Part shown: positions 17,574 to 25,094 of the stretch, in pieces
How positions within the stretch are numbered: position 1 is the stretch's first letter
Layout: each line of letters starts with the position of its first letter
Source of the DNA: Hahella chejuensis KCTC 2396
GTDB lineage: Bacteria; Pseudomonadota; Gammaproteobacteria; Pseudomonadales; Oleiphilaceae
Direction: 5' to 3'
DNA length: 64,000 bases
Assembly: GCF_000012985.1 (NCBI RefSeq)
Contig: NC_007645.1
Location: 3,688,501-3,752,500, forward strand
Notes under the pieces: generated by a model
Database searches by the model: none
Seen by the model: the letters and a program-made list of their open reading frames with translations, nothing else
What the model was told of the DNA's origin: nothing
Program-made: the position numbers and the translations under genes

Positions 17574-18032
17574 TCACATTTCGTCCAGTCGATTGCCGTT
17601 CTGCGACATCAACATCGCCTCGTGCTCTTCCAGCTTCATCAGGTTCTCCAATAGCTCCTGAGTGGATGGCGTCGCCGCCTTGGCGTGCAGATAACGATAC
17701 AGTTCAACAATATGCCGGTGCTTATCCATCACCGTTTCCATAATTTCCGCGGCATTCAGCGTTTCGTAATGGATTTCTCCATCGGCCAAGGGGTGAGTCG
17801 GATGCATCTCCAGATATTCGTAACACCAAGTGTTAAGAGCCTTAACCTCACTGGTTTGTTCGAAGCCGTTGATCACGTCGAAGAGCAGCGTTTCGTGCCG
17901 AGCCAGATAGTCCAGCAGCAAACGGACTCCTTCATTCTCATGGAGCCCTGCGGACTGAGAAAGGGATTTTGAAAGTCGTTGATGGTATTCCTTGGTCCAG
18001 TGCAGAACGTTTCTTAATGTCTCGGCATGCAT
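17574..18032 (-). CDS. Helical hypothetical protein, ferritin/hemerythrin-like
   Basis: 152 residues, almost entirely helical, no signal peptide. His and Glu recur in helical spacing (YLARHETLLFDV, MDKHRHIVELYRYLH, LEEHEAML), which suggests a four-helix bundle able to hold a di-iron site, as in ferritin-like or hemerythrin-like proteins. I cannot assign it to a named family; iron binding is inference. Monocistronic. Confidence 0.65.
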   Translation of the reverse strand: MHAETLRNVLHWTKEYHQRLSKSLSQSAGLHENEGVRLLLDYLARHETLLFDVINGFEQTSEVKALNTWCYEYLEMHPTHPLADGEIHYETLNAAEIMETVMDKHRHIVELYRYLHAKAATPSTQELLENLMKLEEHEAMLMSQNGNRLDEM

Positions 18033-18121
18033 TCAGAGCTCCTATCAAACTATTTCTCTTAGATTATTAATCTAATACTCAATAGAGAAATCTCAATGTC
18101 TCCGGTCATAAAAAACTCAAA

Positions 18122-18877
18122 TCACCAGCTCTGATCGCAACGACCGCTTTTCTCACGATAGCCGCTGTCGCACTCCCAACCGTTGCCGGAGTTATCAAGA
18201 TGCGCATGCTGGGGAAGTTTAATGGGACTACATGTGTCTCTGTCCGCCTTATAGCCGCGGGCGCATTCCCAGTCGTCGCCTTTTTCCGTCAGGAAGGCGT
18301 TTGCGGGCAGGTTGACCGCCACGCAACGATCACCATCCTCCTTAAAGCCCCGCAGACAGGCCCAGCCATTTCCATATACCTCATAGACAGGGTGACCATT
18401 GGCGGGAACCTTTACCGCCAGGCAGGCGTTATCCATTTCCCTGAAGCCGCGTTCACATTTCCAGCCTCTGCCATGGGACTCGTAGGTAGGGTACGCATTC
18501 GCCGGCACATGCACGGCCGCACACTGACCGTCCTGCTTTCTAAATCCGATCTCACAGCGCCAGCCATGAAAGGCGCTTTTATCCAAATAGCCATTGACTG
18601 GAACGGTAATCGCCACGCAGCTTTCGCTCTCCTTGTGAAATCCTCTGTCGCAGTCCCAGGAACGGCCGTAGGCGCTCAGGTAGGCATGTGCAGGAACCTC
18701 AACGGCGATACAGGATTTATTCTTCTGACGATAGCCACGATCGCATTCCCAGTTGTCACCATAAGGGAGAGGATGAGAGTTGGCGGGATGCCCGTCTTTA
18801 GCATTGGCGCCGCCGACAATGCAGAGCAACAATATTAGGCTGCTTACCGCGCTACGCCAGATCGAAAAGTACTTCAT
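18122..18877 (-). CDS. Secreted cysteine-repeat protein
   Basis: 251 residues with a signal peptide (cut near GGANA). The mature protein is six to seven tandem repeats of about 33 residues with the pattern W-x-C-x-R-G-[YF]-x(5-6)-C-x-A-[VI]-x-V-P-[AV]-[NH]-[AG]-[YHF]. Each repeat has two cysteines, so one disulfide per repeat is likely. Similar repeats occur in exported proteins of other proteobacteria, with unknown role. Confidence 0.8.
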   Translation of the reverse strand: MKYFSIWRSAVSSLILLLCIVGGANAKDGHPANSHPLPYGDNWECDRGYRQKNKSCIAVEVPAHAYLSAYGRSWDCDRGFHKESESCVAITVPVNGYLDKSAFHGWRCEIGFRKQDGQCAAVHVPANAYPTYESHGRGWKCERGFREMDNACLAVKVPANGHPVYEVYGNGWACLRGFKEDGDRCVAVNLPANAFLTEKGDDWECARGYKADRDTCSPIKLPQHAHLDNSGNGWECDSGYREKSGRCDQSW

Positions 18878-18990
18878 AAATCGCGTCCATTTAGTTTATG
18901 GACTCTTAGGAAGCCCTGATTCCTCCAAAATAGCACGCTTTCACTTGGACCGGGCGAATCATTTCAAGAGCGCAAGAAATTTAAGCCGTA

Positions 18991-19027
18991 AAACGAAAAC
19001 GGCGCGCCACCGGGCAGTGACGCGCCA
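18991..19027 (-). terminator. Terminator of the aerolysin-like gene
   Basis: On the minus strand, GGCGCG and CGCGCC arms, extended inside by TCAC/GTGG, are followed by GTTTTCGTTTT. It begins about 40 bases past the stop at 19068. Confidence 0.7.
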
Positions 19028-19067
19028 AAGGGGAGCTGATCAGAATCAGCGTGCGAGCTCGCTTGAA

Positions 19068-20351
19068 TTACATAGACTTCAAGCCATCGTCCAATGTGAA
19101 GGTAAGATTGGTGACTGTGTCATCGTAGCTGTAGTCATCCACGCGTACGATTTCCATCTCCAGGTTACCGCCAAGGCTGCGTTTGGTGCGGGCGGACTGC
19201 TGCGCCATCTGCATCTCGTCGCCGTCCAGAGAGATCGGCGCACTGGCGTCGATGTTGAACTGACTGCCGTCGACCGTGGTGAACTTACCAGTCAGCGGCG
19301 CAATGAATCGGCGTTTGCTGATATTGCCCACCGCCCACTTCACGCCGCCGGCGCCGTATTCGTTCAACATCCAGTTCCAGTCCCACTGGCCGTAGTTCTG
19401 GATACTGCGATGCGCGTACTGGTCCAGGATATCTTCCGCACCGTTCAGATTGTTGCGGGCGCCAAAGGTATAGTTCTCCCAAGGGCGATCTGTGGGATGG
19501 TCGTTTCTGGCGTTGCCGCCCCAGCGCAGAAAGTTCTCCATGGCCACGTTGTATCCCAGCACCATTTCCGATTCATAAGGAATGTCGGCTTTCTGCTTGA
19601 ATACCGTCAGAGTGATGATGCGCTTGGAGTTCGCCGGCATCAGCGCCCGATACTGCGCGGACTGAGTGACGGTTTCGCTGTTGCCGTTGGATTCGCTCCA
19701 TCCCTGATTGGCGGTAAAGCCTGCTGTAATTTCAGTGCTTCCTCCGAAAATCTTAAGATCAAATTCATATGTGTTTTTGATGCTTATTGTTTCAGAGAAA
19801 GAATAATCTTCCTGTTTCGACCAGCTTTTCGTTTCGTCATATTGTAATGTGGCGACGGCGGTATCTTCCGTATCGCCACGGTTATATACCACCGCAGTAA
19901 TGGTCTTTAACGGCTCGCGGTCATAGACCTGGGGATCGCCCAATTTAAGTGAGCCGGGGTTGGTATAAAACTTAAGATCGGATAGCGACATTTTTAAGCG
20001 CTTATCCGCCCAGTATCCTCCAGAGTAAGGATCACTGCCATTATAATTAGCTTGTAACGTATATTGTTGATCGCCATTGCGGGTAATACTGAAATCTTCA
20101 CCCACATTCTGGGAAGCGGTTCCGCCGCACCAGCCGTAGCCCAGGAAGTGCGCCAGATAAGTCAAAGGAACATAAAAGTCCGGATCGCGAACGATAGTAT
20201 CCTTCAAGGCGGCGATATCCTGGGCTGCGTATACTTTATCCTGATACTTGGGTATATCGTCATTCGCCTGAGCGGTTGAGACGGGCGCTAGCAGTGAAAT
20301 CACGCTGGCTGCGAGCGCCGAGGGGACAAAAGATTTCGACAGGTAATGCAT
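19068..20351 (-). CDS. Aerolysin-family beta-pore-forming toxin
   Basis: 427 residues with a Sec signal peptide (cut after STAQA). It matches Aeromonas aerolysin from memory of the family: GYGWCGGT and VGEDFSITRNGD in the receptor-binding lobe, TKSWSKQEDYSFSE leading the transmembrane hairpin region, FLRWGGNARNDHPTDRP, then WDWNWMLNEYG. The C-terminal region has a KRSLGGNLEME segment near residue 390 placed like the aerolysin activation region. It lacks the small N-terminal APT domain, so it resembles alpha-toxin-type members. Expected to be secreted, oligomerise on target cells and form beta-barrel pores. Monocistronic, with a terminator. Confidence 0.88.
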   Translation of the reverse strand: MHYLSKSFVPSALAASVISLLAPVSTAQANDDIPKYQDKVYAAQDIAALKDTIVRDPDFYVPLTYLAHFLGYGWCGGTASQNVGEDFSITRNGDQQYTLQANYNGSDPYSGGYWADKRLKMSLSDLKFYTNPGSLKLGDPQVYDREPLKTITAVVYNRGDTEDTAVATLQYDETKSWSKQEDYSFSETISIKNTYEFDLKIFGGSTEITAGFTANQGWSESNGNSETVTQSAQYRALMPANSKRIITLTVFKQKADIPYESEMVLGYNVAMENFLRWGGNARNDHPTDRPWENYTFGARNNLNGAEDILDQYAHRSIQNYGQWDWNWMLNEYGAGGVKWAVGNISKRRFIAPLTGKFTTVDGSQFNIDASAPISLDGDEMQMAQQSARTKRSLGGNLEMEIVRVDDYSYDDTVTNLTFTLDDGLKSM

Positions 20352-20980
20352 AATTAGGTCCTTATATTTATCATCGTCCTTTTATTCATTCAGAGAACGA
20401 CCCACCAAAACGTTTATACATATCTATCATTGGGCCTATCCTGTTGGCTGGCTGATTAATACATATGGTTTATTTCAGCAATCATTACATCCAAATAAAT
20501 AAACGCAAATTCAGTTAATCAATCAAAAAATAATCAGGGAATTAGCCTTTAGTCTAACACCTATTGACATTCAAAAATCCTAATTAAGCCACAACTAATT
20601 TACCAACAAGATAACTATTACAACTCAAATTATTTAACTTATTGAATATTCATAAGAATAAATTAATCATTGATCAATAAAACTTGTCCAAGCAGACAGA
20701 TTCTGTTGATCAGGCATACCCATAGAGCAAACATTAAAATTTAAATTATCAATCACACAGAGCGGCGCACCGCCCTATGAAAAGCATTTCATAACAATAT
20801 ATAACTTGTTTCAATATGTAACTCGCCCGGCAACCGGTCACTTATTGATCCAGACGATGAAAATGAGAAGAATGCGACGATGATGAAATGATTAAGTTTC
20901 ACTATTACGGGTGAGAAGCTCAGAGGTCAGTTCAGTGAGAAAAAGCAGGTTAGGTTAGAAGAAGATAAGAAAGAATAAGG
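20352..20980. other. AT-rich intergenic region upstream of the aerolysin-like gene
   Basis: About 630 bases without a plausible gene, much more AT-rich than the backbone. The toxin promoter should lie at its left end. No repeat or motif recognised. Confidence 0.5.
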
Positions 20981-21105
20981 AACGCTCGCCGTTGGAAGCG
21001 GGTAAGCAGGTCTCCTGGACCGCTTACACCTTAGGCTATCGGCACCCGGAGAACTTCAGCGCCGCCTTTCGTAAGTATTTCGGTTATTCGCCGAAAGAGC
21101 GTTAA
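20981..21105 (+). pseudogene. Remnant of an AraC-family regulator (C-terminal helix-turn-helix only)
   Basis: An open frame ends VSWTAYTLGYRHPENFSAAF then RKYFGYSPKER and TAA at 21103. This is the second helix-turn-helix of an AraC/XylS regulator. Upstream of about 20981 the frame loses family resemblance and reaches TAG near 20954, so only about 41 codons remain. No start codon or ribosome site. Confidence 0.7.
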
Positions 21106-21122
21106 CATTCGGCGCTTTCCTA

Positions 21123-21374
21123 TCAGTCCCCGCCACCGCCGCCTCCGTCGCCGCCACATCCCCCATCGCCGCCAAAGAAGCCGCCGCCGCCTCCGCCGTC
21201 GCGGGAGTAGCCGCGAGAGCCGTTGGTGGCTACGGCGGTTTTCAACGCAATAGAGATTAAAAACAGCGCAATCAGAACAGGACAGATGATGCTTGCAAAA
21301 ACAGACTCGGACGTCAGATCCGTGAAATAGAAGGACAGACATAATCCAACTACGTTAACTACCCATGAAATCAT
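21123..21374 (-). CDS. Small membrane protein with glycine-rich tail
   Basis: 83 residues: two hydrophobic helices (about 3-22 and 27-47), then a tail of nearly pure Gly/Asp ending GGGGGGD. A second, unrelated-looking small membrane protein at 29250-29633 ends the same way. No named family. The tail is probably disordered and exposed. Confidence 0.6.
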   Translation of the reverse strand: MISWVVNVVGLCLSFYFTDLTSESVFASIICPVLIALFLISIALKTAVATNGSRGYSRDGGGGGGFFGGDGGCGGDGGGGGGD

Positions 21375-21505
21375 ATCGCCTCCACATAACTATCAGGTTG
21401 GCTGTGAGTCTAACTTTAAAACATATCGGCTTCCAGGTAACCAAGCGGTAAACAACAAGATTCCAAGGCCGCAATGGCGCACCTTTTCATGCGGCGCCCA
21501 TCACG

Positions 21506-21643
21506 TCACCGCCCTTGCTGTTTCACCAACATCCCCAACTCCTGCAAAGTCGGCACTCCGCCGTCCGCTGATTTATAGATAATTTCCGCCGCCATCGCCG
21601 TCCCCCAAAGAGTCATGAGAATGAATAAAATGCATCCCTTCAA
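21506..21643 (-). CDS. Very small secreted protein
   Basis: 45 codons from a TTG at 21643 with AAGGAGAG ten bases upstream, seven bases past the end of the 103-residue gene, so probably coupled to it. A signal peptide is obvious (CILFILMTLWGTAMAA), followed by EIIYKSADGGVPTLQELG. The start of the mature part recalls the DUF4124 strand (IYK-x-x-D-x-x-G-x-P) but is cut short. Confidence 0.5.
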   Translation of the reverse strand: MKGCILFILMTLWGTAMAAEIIYKSADGGVPTLQELGMLVKQQGR

Positions 21644-21647
21644 CCAA

Positions 21648-21959
21648 CTACTCTCCTTCGCCACTTCCCAAAGAACTCCCCGCCAGGGCGATATTCAGCG
21701 CGACGGTCTTGGCTTCGGCGTAGTTCATGATTTTACCGCCGGGTTGTGGCATGGCTTTTTCGTATTCGTCTTTGCTGCAATAGAGCGCCAATGCGAAGGC
21801 AATGAATTTTTCGGACAATTCCAGGGCGGCCAGGGCCTGTTTTACTTCGTCGCCGCTATAGTATTTTTTCTTGTCGTGCCGCTTTCTCAGTTCGGGTCCC
21901 AATACGCCAATATATTTCCGAATGGCGTCTTTTCTTTTTACTTTATCTTCGATATCCAT
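21648..21959 (-). CDS. Hypothetical protein, helical
   Basis: 103 residues, no signal peptide. Basic N-terminal helix (DKVKRKDAIRKYIGVLGPEL), then GDEVKQALAALELSEKFIAFALALYCSKDEYE and a short C-terminal region. It looks like a small cytoplasmic adaptor-type protein; family not recognised. Followed directly by the very small secreted ORF. Confidence 0.65.
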   Translation of the reverse strand: MDIEDKVKRKDAIRKYIGVLGPELRKRHDKKKYYSGDEVKQALAALELSEKFIAFALALYCSKDEYEKAMPQPGGKIMNYAEAKTVALNIALAGSSLGSGEGE

Positions 21960-22145
21960 TGATTACCTTGTCTGCTTGTCTACTACGCTTATGCCCTCAC
22001 TAAGAGTAAAGGTCTTGGAGAAAAAGAAAAGGTTTATACCCGTCATTTCACCATGGCTTCGTTACGCGCAGGTTTCGTAATGCCTTTCAATATCTTGGGT
22101 AGCGCTTGTTCTACCGCGCTTAAATCATCATGTGGGACAATATTA

Positions 22146-22198
22146 ATCAGGCAGACAAATAGATAGAAGGAAGGCTATTTGCCCGCCGGATTAACAGG
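22146..22198 (+). repeat. Multi-hairpin element, variant copy
   Basis: Only the third hairpin is present, but with longer arms: TTAATCAGGCAGACAAATAG pairs with CTATTTGCCCGCCGGATTAA with three mismatches. It lies just past the stop of the lysozyme-fold gene (22201) and may act as its transcript end. Confidence 0.65.
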
Positions 22199-22200
22199 CG

Positions 22201-23112
22201 CTATGCGGCTCTGTTCTTGTACAGCTCGTATATCTCGTTAGCTTTGTTGAGGCGCTCCTGATCCGCTGAGGAGCCTACCGCCGCCCGTTCGAAATCCTGC
22301 CTGAACACCACCATGGCGTCAGCCACCGAGTCCGTTTGCTTCAGCTTGCCGATCACCGCGCTTTCTGAGGTGGAAGACAACTCATGCTTCAGAAAGCCAT
22401 AGTTGGCGGCGGCGCTGCCCGGGTCCATGCCGTTGTTCTCGGCGAAGGCGATGAGTCCATCCTTACGCGACTCGCCCCACTGCGCCCAGCCATAACCGGT
22501 GCTGTCCTGCACCCGGTCGTTGGTGGGATTCCCGAAAGCGCGCGGATCAGAAGCGCCCTGGCTGAACTGAGAGTACTGGTTAATGTGCGGGTTCATGCCG
22601 TCGCTCTCCATATACAGATTGCCGACAACGCCCGCCGCCTGCTCCGGCGTCAGACCAAAGTCCTTGATGAGATTATCCATCACCTGCATCGCCACCTCTT
22701 TGCCTTCGGAATCGGACAGACGTCCCTTGGGCATGGCGTTGCTCAGGGTTGAATCAAAGCTGATCGGCGTGTCCTGTGGATCAATTTCAGCGATTTTATT
22801 GGATTTATGCACGCCCAGATTCAGCGCAGGCGGATCGCTGACGCCGCATACGCCGTCAATGCCTCCGGTCTTCTTGTTTTGGGAATGATCGGAGGCTCCT
22901 TGTGAGCCGTCCGCATTCAGGATCATCCGTAGCTGCTGCAGAATCATCTCCAGCAAATCCTGCATGGCGCCCAGGTTGCCGCCGTTGCTTTTGACTTGAT
23001 CGTATTGACGGTTGAACTCGTCACGATAGATCTCCGTCAACGCCGACACCTGCGAATCAGGACTTCGCTGGCTCAGGTCGTCCAGGTAGGAATTAAAGTC
23101 TTTTATATCCAT
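22201..23112 (-). CDS. Lysozyme-fold protein (phage tail lysozyme type), possible secreted effector
   Basis: 303 residues, no signal peptide. Residues about 140-300 match the phage-tail lysozyme domain: GLTPEQAAGVVGNLYMESDG with the candidate catalytic Glu, then GYGWAQWGESRKDGL and a helix FLKHELSS. Expected to cleave peptidoglycan. The N-terminal 70 residues hold an amphipathic helix MQDLLEMILQQLRMIL, like the helices of harpin-type type III secreted proteins, before a loose linker. No phage genes are nearby, so a secreted muramidase is more likely than a virion part; the secretion route is inference. Confidence 0.78.
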   Translation of the reverse strand: MDIKDFNSYLDDLSQRSPDSQVSALTEIYRDEFNRQYDQVKSNGGNLGAMQDLLEMILQQLRMILNADGSQGASDHSQNKKTGGIDGVCGVSDPPALNLGVHKSNKIAEIDPQDTPISFDSTLSNAMPKGRLSDSEGKEVAMQVMDNLIKDFGLTPEQAAGVVGNLYMESDGMNPHINQYSQFSQGASDPRAFGNPTNDRVQDSTGYGWAQWGESRKDGLIAFAENNGMDPGSAAANYGFLKHELSSTSESAVIGKLKQTDSVADAMVVFRQDFERAAVGSSADQERLNKANEIYELYKNRAA

Positions 23113-23313
23113 CGCCTTTCCTCATATCTGTTTCTGATTAGCGGTTAAATATACGGGACGGGCGACGATTCCGACCGACAGAGGTCAATCAGGTTAAGGC
23201 GTTCAGGCGATCGGAATCTTGGAGCTCCCTCCACCTTGACTCAGTAACCAGGCGGAGGGCGAAGTTGCGGCGCGGATCATTGCGCCGCCGTAATGAGATA
23301 AGGGGAGATAAGA

Positions 23314-23772
23314 CTATTGCAGCCAGTTGCGAATGGCGTCTTCGGACAGCAGGCCGCTGCGGCCTTTACGTTCGCCGTTGGAGGACACAAAGTAACTGCG
23401 CGGCAACTCCCCATACCAGGAGGGATCAATCGCCTGCCGCAGGCGCGCCGGAACCGGATCGGCGAAGCGCCAGTTATCGGCGGACTCAATCTTATACTGG
23501 GCCAGGGTTTCCCTGACCTGCGCTTCGGGCATGTCCTGATCCGTCGACACCAGCGTCACCGCCAGGTCGGGATCATCCTTCAGCAGACTGCCCAACATCT
23601 CCAGCTCTTTGTGACAAGGCGGGCAATCAATGGACCACAGCACCATCAGGTAGGGTTCGCCATCCCATTGTTGTTGAATGGCTTTGACGCTGTCCGCGGT
23701 GAACGGCTTGACCTCGGCGCTGGCGGCGGAAGCGATCATCCATGCCGCCAGCATCAGCAATACCCGTCGCAT
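23314..23772 (-). CDS. TlpA-like periplasmic thioredoxin
   Basis: 152 residues. Signal peptide about 1-19, then a thioredoxin fold with the active site WSIDCPPCHKE and a cis-Pro segment ELPRSYFV. The stop of the upstream gene overlaps its start by one base, so it belongs to the TonB-receptor operon. It may reduce cysteines of the propeller protein or deliver metal. Redox function is firm from the motif; the partner is inferred. Confidence 0.88.
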   Translation of the reverse strand: MRRVLLMLAAWMIASAASAEVKPFTADSVKAIQQQWDGEPYLMVLWSIDCPPCHKELEMLGSLLKDDPDLAVTLVSTDQDMPEAQVRETLAQYKIESADNWRFADPVPARLRQAIDPSWYGELPRSYFVSSNGERKGRSGLLSEDAIRNWLQ

Positions 23773-25094
23773 TACAACGACTCCTTATGCTTATGATGAT
23801 CCCCGGCGTCCTTGATCGAGGCGCTGGCCGCCACTTCCGCGCTGGAGTCCAGCGGCGTCAAACGATAGCCTTCCTGCGCCGTCTGCCATGACAGATAAAT
23901 CTTGGCGCCATCGTTGACCAGCAAGGGATGATCCGACGCGCCTTCGGTATTGACCACTTCGGCGGCGGCGCTCCAGGTATCTCCGCCGTCTTCGGACACC
24001 TGCATGAAAGTGCGGGTGCGGTCGTCAGCGAAGGCTTTCCAGGTGAGTACGACACGGTCGCCCAAGGCTTCAATCATCGGTCGCTCCGCGCCAGGGCCGC
24101 CGAACGCCATGGGCTTGCTGAAGCCGTCTTGGGTTGAGTGGGCGTAGAACAGTCCCTGACGGTTTTCTCCCGCGGTGAACCAGGCCAGATGTTGTCTGCC
24201 GTCCGCCGCCGCCAACGCCGGGCCGTGATGAGGACAGCCATCCAGCTTCCACTGATCGTCGCTGACCCGCTGCGGCGCGCTATGGGTGGTCAGGTCGCTG
24301 AAGCTGATCAGCGCATGGTCGCGCACGCCGCCGTCAAACACTTGTCGGTACAAAATTACCGGCAGTCCCTGTTCGTCCAGCTCCATGGCGATGCGGCAGC
24401 ATTCGCAGGAGTGATCCGACAACTTGCGGCTGGCCTGAAAGGACGCGCCATTGTCCGTGGAGACGCCATAATACAGGGCCGCGCCGGCGTATTCCCTGTT
24501 AGCGGCTTTGGCGGCGACCAGATCCCGTTTGTCCACCCAGACCACAAAGATCTCGCCGCGGTCATTCACGCGAAATGTCGGAAAGCGATGGGCGATGACG
24601 TCTTTGTCGTCATTTACATTGATCGGCGCGCTGAAGGTGCGGCCGCCGTCCAAAGAGCGACTGAAGCGGATATGCCCGGTATAGGGCTTGTCCAGCTTAC
24701 GGGTCCACAACAGATAGATTTCGTTTTTCGGGCCCAGCGCCAACTGCGGCCTGTCCTCGCCCTGATCGTCCACCGGCTCGGGGGTCGCATTCACCGCCTG
24801 CGGCGCACTGAATGTCGCGCCGTTATCGTCGGAATGCTGAATGTAGATATGACCGCGGGAATACCAGGTGATCCACAAGCGTCCATCGCGGCCAAACGCC
24901 GGTGTGGGCGACTTGGCGCAGTTCAGCGACGGCAGCGCCGTGGGGTCGGCGCAAGGACCTGCCGGCGCCGCGGCGCCGTGGTGGCCGCCTTTTTTATCGT
25001 CATGGCCGCCATGGGCGCTGACGGCGCCGGATGCGATAGCCGCTGTGGCCGCTATCACAGCGACCCGCAGCAGGCGCAGATTCAATATTTCCAT
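23772..25094 (-). CDS. Exported Asp-box (sialidase-like) propeller protein, His-rich
   Basis: 440 residues. Signal peptide ends ASGAVSA, and the mature N-terminus is HGGHDDKKGGHHG, a likely metal-binding tail. At least four Asp-box repeats are visible (HSDDNGATF, RSLDGGRTF, STDNGASF, SEDGGDTW), giving a six-bladed propeller like sialidases. No sialidase catalytic Arg triad is obvious. A Cys cluster SCECCRIAME near residue 225 could bind copper or iron. It overlaps the TonB receptor by 13 bases. Confidence 0.85.
   Translation of the reverse strand: MEILNLRLLRVAVIAATAAIASGAVSAHGGHDDKKGGHHGAAAPAGPCADPTALPSLNCAKSPTPAFGRDGRLWITWYSRGHIYIQHSDDNGATFSAPQAVNATPEPVDDQGEDRPQLALGPKNEIYLLWTRKLDKPYTGHIRFSRSLDGGRTFSAPINVNDDKDVIAHRFPTFRVNDRGEIFVVWVDKRDLVAAKAANREYAGAALYYGVSTDNGASFQASRKLSDHSCECCRIAMELDEQGLPVILYRQVFDGGVRDHALISFSDLTTHSAPQRVSDDQWKLDGCPHHGPALAAADGRQHLAWFTAGENRQGLFYAHSTQDGFSKPMAFGGPGAERPMIEALGDRVVLTWKAFADDRTRTFMQVSEDGGDTWSAAAEVVNTEGASDHPLLVNDGAKIYLSWQTAQEGYRLTPLDSSAEVAASASIKDAGDHHKHKESL

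Noticed and set aside
18780-19847. Long plus-strand open frame (355 codons) opposite the aerolysin-like gene
   Set aside because: Antisense shadow. The opposite strand encodes a clear toxin family with signal peptide and terminator.
23772-25094. True sialidase
   Set aside because: Asp-boxes are present, but the catalytic Arg triad is not evident and the context is a TonB receptor with a thioredoxin; kept as propeller only.
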